Part shown: positions 57,935-64,000 of the stretch, piece after piece
Numbering within the stretch: position 1 is the stretch's first letter
Layout: each line of letters opens with the position of its first letter
Source of the DNA: Eubacteriales bacterium
GTDB taxonomy: Bacteria; Bacillota; Clostridia; Oscillospirales; Oscillospiraceae
Length of the DNA: 64,000 nt
Direction: 5' to 3'
NCBI GenBank assembly: GCA_030536515.1
Contig: JAUNPV010000001.1
Span: forward strand, 186,001-250,000
Made by a program: the position numbers and the translations under genes
The notes under the pieces: model-generated
Told to the model about the DNA's origin: nothing
The model's input: only the letters and a program-made list of their open reading frames with translations
Database searches by the model: none

Positions 57935-58794
57935 AACTGCGAATCGGAAGCCGGGAGAGCCGGCTGGCTGTCATCCAGGCGGAGCTGCTGATGGGCAGCA
58001 TCCGGGCCTGGGACCCGGCGGCGGAATTGGAGCTTGTGACCATGAAAACCACCGGGGATATCATTCTGAACCGGACCCTGGACCAGATTGGCGGCAAGGG
58101 CCTGTTCGTCAAGGAGCTGGACGCGGCTCTGCTGGATGGGCGGGTGGACGTGACGGTCCACTCCTGCAAGGACCTGCCCATGGCGGAAAATCCGGCCCTG
58201 CCTCTGGCGGGCTTCTCCCGGCGGGAGGACCCCCGGGACGTGCTGGTGCTGCCCCAGGGCGCTGTGACGCTGGACAGCACCAAGCCGGTGGGCTGCTCCA
58301 GCAAACGCCGGGCCATGCAGCTGCAAGGGCTGCTGCCCGGTATCCGGGTGGAGAGCATCCGGGGCAACGTCCAGACCCGGCTGAAAAAGCTGGACAGCGG
58401 CGAGTATTCCGCCCTGGTGCTGGCGGCGGCGGGGCTGAAGCGGCTGGGCCTGGAGGGGCGCATCAGCCGGTACTTTTCCGTGGAGGAGATTCTCCCCGCC
58501 GCCGGTCAGGGCATTCTGGCCGCCCAGACCCGGGCGGGCATGGACCTGCGCTTTCTGGAATGCTTCCTGGACCGGGACAGCGGCGACTGCGCCCGGGCCG
58601 AGCGGGCCTTCGTCCGGGCTTTGGACGGCGGCTGCTCCTCGCCGGTGGCGGCCTATGCCACGGTTGATGCAGATACCATGACCCTCCGGGGCATGGATGC
58701 TCTGGGCAGAAAATATGAGATTACCGGGCCGAGAGACCGGGGGGAAGCCCTGGCAGACATTCTGGCCCGTCAGACAAAGGAGGGGGAGCCATGA
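57931..58794 (+). CDS. hemC: Hydroxymethylbilane synthase
   Basis: This 287-residue enzyme joins four porphobilinogens on a dipyrromethane cofactor bound to Cys235 (DGGCSSPVAAYA). IGSRESRLAVIQAE at the N-terminus, VHSCKDLPM and RGNVQTRLKKL are family motifs. The ATGA overlap with the previous gene and the 4-base overlap with the next indicate coupled translation. Confidence 0.95.
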   Translation: MKLRIGSRESRLAVIQAELLMGSIRAWDPAAELELVTMKTTGDIILNRTLDQIGGKGLFVKELDAALLDGRVDVTVHSCKDLPMAENPALPLAGFSRREDPRDVLVLPQGAVTLDSTKPVGCSSKRRAMQLQGLLPGIRVESIRGNVQTRLKKLDSGEYSALVLAAAGLKRLGLEGRISRYFSVEEILPAAGQGILAAQTRAGMDLRFLECFLDRDSGDCARAERAFVRALDGGCSSPVAAYATVDADTMTLRGMDALGRKYEITGPRDRGEALADILARQTKEGEP

Positions 58795-60284
58795 GGGGCT
58801 TTGTAACCCTGCTGGGCGCAGGTCCCGGGGACCCGGGGCTGCTGACCGTCAAGGGCCGCCAGGCCCTGGAGCAGGCGGAGGTGGTGGTCTACGATGCCCT
58901 GGTGGGCCGGGAGATTCTGGAAATGATGCCCCCCGCCGCCGAGAAAATCGACGTGGGCAAGCGGGCCAGCCACCACACCATGGCCCAGGAGGATATCAAC
59001 CGCCTCCTGCTGGAAAAGGCCCGGGCGGGGAAGCAGGTGGTGCGGCTGAAGGGCGGGGACCCCTTCCTCTTTGGCCGGGGCGGCGAGGAGCTGGAGCTTC
59101 TGAGCCGGGAGGGCATTCCCTTCCAGGTGATTCCCGGCATTACCTCCGCCATTGCGGTGCCGGCCTACGGGGGCATTCCGGTGACCCACCGGGACTGCGC
59201 CTCGTCGCTGCACATCATCACCGGCCATGCCCGGGCGGGCAGGGAGCTGGATATCGACTTTGAGGCCCTGGTGCGGACCGGCGGAACCCTGGTGTTCCTC
59301 ATGGGAGTCACCAGCCTGGCCGCCATCTGCCGGGGGCTGACGGCGGCGGGCATGGACCCGGACACCCCGGCGGCCATTGTCCAGCAGGGCACCACCCCCG
59401 GCCAGCGCCGGGTGAACGCCACGGCGGCCACTCTGGCGGAGAAAGCCCAGGCGGCGGGCATTCAGGCCCCGGCCATCAGCATTTTCGGCTCCGTCTGCGC
59501 CTGGGCGGACAGCTTCGACTGGTTTGACCGGCTGCCCCTCAAGGGCCGCTCCATTCTGGTGACCCGGCCCCGGGACCGGGCGGGGACCCTTTCTCAGCGG
59601 CTCCGGGCCCTGGGGGCGGCGGCCACGGAGTACCCCTGCATCGAAACCAGGCCCATTGTCCCCTGCCCCGCCATGGAGCAGGCGCTGAAGGACATCGGGG
59701 ACTACCGCTGGCTGGCCTTTACCAGCCCCGCCGGGGTGGAGGCCTTCTGGGCCTGCCTGCGGGGGCTGGGCCTGGATGCCCGGCAGCTGGGGGGCATCCG
59801 GCTGGCGGCCATCGGCTCCGGCACGGCAAGGGCCCTGTCCGGCCACGGCCTGGAGGCGGACCTGGTTCCCCCAGTTTACGACGCCGCCCACCTGGGGCAG
59901 GCCCTGGCGGAACGGGCCGAGGGCCCCGTCCTCATCCTCAGAGCACGGGAGGGCTCCCCGGCTCTGACGGCGGCGCTGGAGCGGGCGGGGGTTCCCTTCC
60001 GGGACATTCCCGTCTACGACACCGTTTACGACAATCCCCGGTCCGCTGCCCTCCGGGCGGCGCTGGACAGGGGAGAGCTGGAATTTGTCACCTTTACCTC
60101 CGCCTCTACCGTCAAGGGCTTTGTGTCCACGGTGGGGCCGGATGGGGATTTTTCCACAATCACCGGCCTGTGCATCGGCGCACAGACGGCGGCGGAGGCG
60201 CAGCGCTGCGGAATCCCCGTGAAAATCGCAGAAAACGCAACCATTGACGCATTGGTCACACTTGCACAGGAGGTTTGTTTATGA
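58791..60284 (+). CDS. cobA-hemD: Fused uroporphyrinogen-III methyltransferase and synthase
   Basis: In this 497-residue fusion residues 1-245 are CobA (SUMT), which turns uroporphyrinogen III into precorrin-2: LLGAGPGDPGLLTVKGRQAL, VVRLKGGDPFLFGRGGEE, PGITSAIAVPAYGGIPVTHR. Residues ~250-497 are HemD, which cyclises hydroxymethylbilane (GRSILVTRPRDRAG; FTSPAGVEAFW; FTSASTVKGF). The fusion channels the product toward siroheme and cobalamin and is common in Clostridia. Confidence 0.94.
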   Translation: MRGFVTLLGAGPGDPGLLTVKGRQALEQAEVVVYDALVGREILEMMPPAAEKIDVGKRASHHTMAQEDINRLLLEKARAGKQVVRLKGGDPFLFGRGGEELELLSREGIPFQVIPGITSAIAVPAYGGIPVTHRDCASSLHIITGHARAGRELDIDFEALVRTGGTLVFLMGVTSLAAICRGLTAAGMDPDTPAAIVQQGTTPGQRRVNATAATLAEKAQAAGIQAPAISIFGSVCAWADSFDWFDRLPLKGRSILVTRPRDRAGTLSQRLRALGAAATEYPCIETRPIVPCPAMEQALKDIGDYRWLAFTSPAGVEAFWACLRGLGLDARQLGGIRLAAIGSGTARALSGHGLEADLVPPVYDAAHLGQALAERAEGPVLILRAREGSPALTAALERAGVPFRDIPVYDTVYDNPRSAALRAALDRGELEFVTFTSASTVKGFVSTVGPDGDFSTITGLCIGAQTAAEAQRCGIPVKIAENATIDALVTLAQEVCL

Positions 60285-61267
60285 GCAATCTGATTCAGCG
60301 GCCCCGGCGGCTGCGCCGCAGCGACAGCGTCCGCCGGCTGTGCCGGGAGACCCGGGTGTCCCCGGACAGTCTGATTTATCCAATTTTTGTTGACGAGACC
60401 CTGCAGGGGGTCCGCCCCATCGAGTCCCTGCCCGGCCAGAATCACTACGGCCTGGACAGCGTCTGCCAGGCGGTGGAGCAGTGCCTGGAAAGCGGCGTGG
60501 GCCGCTGCATTCTCTTCGGCCTGCCTGCACGCAAGGACGAAATCGGCTCCTCTGCCTGGGATGACCGGGGGGTGGTCCAGCAGGCTATCCGCCGCATCAA
60601 GGAAAAATACCCGGACTTTTACGTCATCACCGATGTGTGTATGTGCGAGTACACCAGCCACGGCCACTGCGGCATTTTGTGTGAGCATGACGTGGACAAC
60701 GACAAGACCCTGGCGGTTCTGGCCAAAACCGCCCTGTCCCATGCCCGGGCCGGGGCCGACATGGTGGCCCCCTCGGACATGATGGACGGCCGGGTGGCAG
60801 CCATCCGGGCGGCTCTGGATGCAGAGGGCTTTGAAAACATCCCCATCATGGCCTACTCCGCCAAGTACGCCTCCGCCTTCTACGGCCCCTTCCGGGCCGC
60901 CGCCGGGTCCGCTCCCTCCTTTGGGGACCGGAAGGGCTACCAGATGGACCCCCACAACCGCCGGGAGGCCCTGCGGGAATGCCAGCTGGATGTCCAGGAG
61001 GGGGCCGATATCCTCATGGTCAAGCCGGCGCTGAGCTACCTGGACATCATTCGGGAGTGCGCCGACCGGTTCGACCTGCCCCTGTGCGCCTACTCGGTGT
61101 CCGGGGAGTACGCCATGATCAAGGCCGCCGCAGCGGCGGGGCTGGTGGATGAAAAGCGCATTATGTGCGAAAGCGCCCTGTCCGTGTTCCGGGCCGGGGC
61201 GGGAATGCTCATCACCTACTACGCCAAGGAGCTGGCCCAGGCCATGAAGGAAGGGGCGATTGGCTGA
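60281..61267 (+). CDS. hemB: Porphobilinogen synthase (delta-aminolevulinate dehydratase)
   Basis: This 328-residue enzyme condenses two aminolevulinates. The Schiff-base lysines are Lys195 (AYSAKYAS) and Lys248 (MVKPALSYLD). Cys120, Cys122 and Cys130 (CMCEYTSHGHC) form the zinc site of the Zn-dependent type. The start at 60281 follows AGGAGG and overlaps the previous stop (ATGA). An alternative TTG at 60275 lies too close to the ribosome-binding site. Confidence 0.95.
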   Translation: MSNLIQRPRRLRRSDSVRRLCRETRVSPDSLIYPIFVDETLQGVRPIESLPGQNHYGLDSVCQAVEQCLESGVGRCILFGLPARKDEIGSSAWDDRGVVQQAIRRIKEKYPDFYVITDVCMCEYTSHGHCGILCEHDVDNDKTLAVLAKTALSHARAGADMVAPSDMMDGRVAAIRAALDAEGFENIPIMAYSAKYASAFYGPFRAAAGSAPSFGDRKGYQMDPHNRREALRECQLDVQEGADILMVKPALSYLDIIRECADRFDLPLCAYSVSGEYAMIKAAAAAGLVDEKRIMCESALSVFRAGAGMLITYYAKELAQAMKEGAIG

Positions 61268-62556
61268 TGGACCGTTCGGAAGCACTGTATGAGCAGGCCA
61301 GAACTCTGCTGCCCGGGGGTGTGAACTCCCCTGTCCGGGCCTACCGGGCGGTGAACATGGCCCCCCGGTTCATCACCCGGGCCGACGGGGCCTGCATCTG
61401 GGACGAGGACGGGAAGCGCTACATCGACTATGTCTGCTCCTGGGGCCCCATGATTCTGGGCCACAACCACCCGGTCATCCGGGCTGCGGTGGAGGAGGCG
61501 GTGCAGGACGGCCTGTCCTTCGGAGCCCCCACCCGCCGGGAGGTGGAGATGGCCCAGCTGATGGTCCAGCTGGTGCCCAATATCGAAATGGTGCGGATGG
61601 TAAACTCCGGCACCGAGGCGGTGATGTCCGCCATCCGCCTGGCCCGGGGTGCCACCGGCCGGGATAAGATTATCAAATTCGAGGGCTGCTACCACGGCCA
61701 CAGCGACTGCCTGCTGGTCAGCGCCGGGTCCTCCGCTCTGGCGGGGGGCTGCCCCAGCAGCGCCGGCGTGCCGGAGGATATTGTCAGGCACACCCTCACC
61801 GCCCAGTTCAACCGGCTGGACACGGTGGAGGATTTGCTGAAGGAGTACCCCGGCCAGGTGGCCTGCGTCATCGTCGAGCCGGTGGCCGCCAACATGGGCG
61901 TGGTGGGCCCGGAGCCGGGATTTTTGCAGGGCCTCCGGAACCTCTGCGACAGCTATGGGGCCTTGCTCATTTTCGACGAGGTTATCACCGGCTTCCGGCT
62001 GGCCCTGGGCGGGGCCCAGGCATACTACGGCGTCCGGGCGGACCTGGTGACCTTCGGCAAGATTATCGGCGGCGGAATGCCCGTGGGCGCTTACTGCGGC
62101 AGCCGGAAGCTGATGGAGCAGGTGGCCCCCTGCGGGCCGGTGTACCAGGCGGGGACCTTAAGCGGCAATCCCGTGGCCATGGCCGCAGGACTGGCCCAGC
62201 TGCGGTATTTGAAGGACCACCCGGAGGTTTACGAAAACATTGACAAAAAGGCGGCTTTCCTTGGGGAAAGCATGAAGCAGAGCGCCGCCCGCCATGGGGT
62301 GAACGTGGCCGTCAACCGGGTGGGGAGCCTGCTGTCTCCCTTCTTCGTCCCCAGTGCCGTCAGCACCTTCGTGGATGCCAAGGGCAGCGATTTGGGGGCC
62401 TACGCCGCCTATTTCCGGGGAATGCTGGACCGGGGCGTGGCCCTGGCCCCGGCCCAGTTCGAGGCCATGTTCCTGTCCGATGCCCACAGCCCGGAGGACC
62501 TGGCGCAGACGGCCCGGGCGGTGGACGAGGTCTTTGCCCAGCTGGCCCAGAGGTAG
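61267..62556 (+). CDS. hemL: Glutamate-1-semialdehyde 2,1-aminomutase
   Basis: This 429-residue PLP enzyme makes 5-aminolevulinate from the HemA product. The PLP lysine is Lys265 (VTFGKIIGGGMPVGAY); NSGTEAVMSAIRLAR and FDEVITGFR are class-III aminotransferase motifs. Its start overlaps the hemB stop by one base. Together with hemA it completes the C5 route. Gene order (hemB before hemL) does not follow reaction order. Confidence 0.95.
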   Translation: MDRSEALYEQARTLLPGGVNSPVRAYRAVNMAPRFITRADGACIWDEDGKRYIDYVCSWGPMILGHNHPVIRAAVEEAVQDGLSFGAPTRREVEMAQLMVQLVPNIEMVRMVNSGTEAVMSAIRLARGATGRDKIIKFEGCYHGHSDCLLVSAGSSALAGGCPSSAGVPEDIVRHTLTAQFNRLDTVEDLLKEYPGQVACVIVEPVAANMGVVGPEPGFLQGLRNLCDSYGALLIFDEVITGFRLALGGAQAYYGVRADLVTFGKIIGGGMPVGAYCGSRKLMEQVAPCGPVYQAGTLSGNPVAMAAGLAQLRYLKDHPEVYENIDKKAAFLGESMKQSAARHGVNVAVNRVGSLLSPFFVPSAVSTFVDAKGSDLGAYAAYFRGMLDRGVALAPAQFEAMFLSDAHSPEDLAQTARAVDEVFAQLAQR

Positions 62557-62560
62557 CTAA

Positions 62561-63718
62561 ATGGCCTTTGAACGCTACATCCGCAGCGGCCAGAAGCGGC
62601 TTCGCTGCGGCTACACCACCGGCACCTGCGCCGCTCTGGCCACCGCCGGGGCCGCCAGGCTCCTGCTGACGGGGAAAACGCCGGAAACGCTGTCCCTGAT
62701 GACCCCCAAGGGCTGGGAGGTGACCGTGGCCCCGGTGCTTTGCCGCATGGCGGAAAAGGGCGCGCTCTGCGCCGTTTTGAAGGACGGCGGGGACGACGCC
62801 GATGCCACCTCCGGCCTGGAAATCCGGGTGCTGGTGGAGAAAACCGACACCCCCGGCATTGCCATCGACGGCGGCGAGGGGGTGGGCCGGGTGACCAAGC
62901 CGGGCCTGGACCAGCCGGTGGGCAGCGCCGCCATCAACCGTGTGCCCCGGCAGATGATTACCCAGCAGGCCCTGGCTGTGTGCCGGGAGGCGGGGTACGA
63001 AGGGGGCCTGGCCGTGACGGTGTCCATCCCCGGCGGGGCGGAGGCGGCGAAAAAAACCTTCAACCCCCATCTGGGGGTGGTGGGCGGCCTGTCCATTCTG
63101 GGGACCTCCGGCATTGTGGAGCCTATGAGCGAGCAGGCCCTGGTGGCGAGCTTAGAGGTGGAGCTGCGCCAGGCCGCCGCCCTGGGCAACCGGCGGCTGA
63201 TTCTGACCCCCGGCAACTATGGGCTGGACTATCTGAGAAGCCGGGGCTGGGACCGGGGGCCTGCGCCCATTGTGAAGTATTCCAATTTTTTAGGCCCCGC
63301 TCTGGATGCCGCCGTGGCGGAGGGCTTTGAGGAGGTGCTGCTGGTGGGCCATCTGGGCAAGCTGGTGAAGGTGGCGGGGGGCGTGATGAACACCCACAGC
63401 CGCTGGGCCGACTGCCGTGCCGAGCTGCTGTGCGCCCACGCCGCCCTGGCCGGGGCGGACAGGGACCTCTGCCGCAGCCTGATGGAGGCCCCCACCACCG
63501 ATGCCTGCCTGGAGCTTCTGGCCCGGGCGGGATTGCAGGAGGAGGTTATGGACAGTCTGCTCACGGCCATCTCCCGCCATTTGCAGCGGCGGGTGGGGGA
63601 GAAATGCCGGATTGGGGCCGTCCTGTTTTCCAATACCTTCGGCTTCCTGGGCCAGACCCCGGAGGCCACCCGGCTGCTGAGGCTGTGGAACTATGGAACC
63701 TCTGATACGAATCGTTAA
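62561..63718 (+). CDS. cbiD: Cobalt-precorrin-5B C1-methyltransferase
   Basis: This 385-residue protein has the family start RCGYTTGTCAALATAGAARLL and AAINRVPRQMI, and GNYGLDYLRSRG in the middle. It methylates C-1 during anaerobic corrin ring contraction. The gene starts 4 bases after hemL ends, and its 5' Shine-Dalgarno is weak (AGAGGTAG), consistent with coupling. It marks the switch from the uroporphyrinogen part to the corrin part of the operon. Confidence 0.94.
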   Translation: MAFERYIRSGQKRLRCGYTTGTCAALATAGAARLLLTGKTPETLSLMTPKGWEVTVAPVLCRMAEKGALCAVLKDGGDDADATSGLEIRVLVEKTDTPGIAIDGGEGVGRVTKPGLDQPVGSAAINRVPRQMITQQALAVCREAGYEGGLAVTVSIPGGAEAAKKTFNPHLGVVGGLSILGTSGIVEPMSEQALVASLEVELRQAAALGNRRLILTPGNYGLDYLRSRGWDRGPAPIVKYSNFLGPALDAAVAEGFEEVLLVGHLGKLVKVAGGVMNTHSRWADCRAELLCAHAALAGADRDLCRSLMEAPTTDACLELLARAGLQEEVMDSLLTAISRHLQRRVGEKCRIGAVLFSNTFGFLGQTPEATRLLRLWNYGTSDTNR

Positions 63719-63753
63719 TATATGCTTATCGACACAACAAGGAGGAAGTGCAA

Positions 63754-64000
63754 ATGGTGCATTTTATCGGCGCAGGTCCCGGGGCTGTGGACCTGATCAC
63801 CCTGCGGGGGGCCGCCCTGTTAAAGCAGGCCCAGGTGGTGATTTATGCGGGCAGCCTGGTGAACCCCGGCCTGCTTGCCATGTGCCGGGAGGACTGCGAA
63901 ATCTACAACAGCGCGGAAATGACCCTGGAGCAGGTGCTTTCCGTCATGGAGGCGGCCGAGGCGGCGGGCAGGACCACCGTCCGGCTTCACACCGGGGACC
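63754..64000 (+). CDS. cbiF: Precorrin-4/cobalt-precorrin-4 C11-methyltransferase (3' end missing)
   Basis: Only the first 82 residues are inside the window. FIGAGPGAVDLITLRGAALL and VVIYAGSLVNPGLL are the CbiF/CobM signature, with the first SAM-loop. Start: ATG after AAGGAGGAAG, 35 bases downstream of cbiD. More cbi genes are expected beyond the window edge. Confidence 0.9.
   Translation, partial: MVHFIGAGPGAVDLITLRGAALLKQAQVVIYAGSLVNPGLLAMCREDCEIYNSAEMTLEQVLSVMEAAEAAGRTTVRLHTGD

Overview
The window looks like a GC-rich chromosome segment of a Gram-positive gut Clostridium, most likely Oscillospiraceae/Ruminococcaceae-like. This is inference: no rRNA or other phylogenetic marker is present. 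Supporting signs are clear Shine-Dalgarno sites, sigma-A-type promoters with 17-base spacers, ECF vitamin transporters, tetrahydrofolate and cobalamin riboswitches, a YesMN-type two-component pair, a Spo0A-like domain, sortase-type cell-wall anchors and no outer-membrane genes. I see no transposase, phage gene or CRISPR array. Intergenic space is instead filled with several families of short palindromic repeats.

Layout. 1-2.7 kb: end of an InlB-repeat surface protein and a ParB/Noc-family gene. 2.9-6.4 kb: a folate-uptake block (THF riboswitch, two folate-type ECF S components, folC). 6.4-9.9 kb: an ABC exporter with its own HTH regulator, and a DUF4349 lipoprotein. 10-14.1 kb: nucleoside salvage (tdk, deoC, deoD, deoB, cdd). 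14.2-20.9 kb: CDF metal exporter, DegV, and an RND permease with a large coiled-coil insertion. 20.9-25.5 kb: a repeat-filled gap, a methyltransferase, an AbgT-type transporter and a PTS EIIC-type permease. 25.5-26.3 kb: two tandem candidate type I toxin-antitoxin modules. 26.4-29.3 kb: a membrane protein, an XRE regulator, an M14 peptidase, a 47-residue membrane peptide and tRNA-Gln/tRNA-Lys. 29.3-29.9 kb: an unusual hairpin array and tRNA-derived debris.

29.9-36.8 kb: a minus-strand operon (FAD oxidoreductase, permease, hydantoinase A-like protein, HExxH protein) divergent from an RpiR regulator, with a 39-bp palindrome over the operon promoter. 37-38 kb: an orphan gene between inverted repeats. 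38.4-46.5 kb: a UroD/MtaA-like methyltransferase divergent from a ribose-type ABC transporter and a YesM/YesN pair. 46.6-49.4 kb: a 940-residue InlB-repeat surface protein. 50-52.2 kb: DUF4367 and DUF6147-like proteins, an XRE regulator and a frameshifted Spo0A-C-like gene. 52.2-52.7 kb: tRNA-Arg with a tandem tRNA-derived repeat. 52.8-54.5 kb: a DivIVA-like protein and a FliB-like protein. 54.5 kb to the end: a cobalamin-riboswitch operon that makes uroporphyrinogen III by the C5 route and carries it toward cobalamin (cbiK, cbiL, hemA, precorrin-2 dehydrogenase, hemC, cobA-hemD, hemB, hemL, cbiD, cbiF).

The best candidates for new biology are the duplicated toxin/antisense-RNA modules, the GTGAAAT hairpin array with a partial copy 8.5 kb away, the RpiR-controlled hydantoinase-like operon with a giant hairpin before its central gene, the 1-kb unit bounded by inverted terminator-bearing repeats, and the tRNA-3'-end-derived repeats next to tRNA genes.
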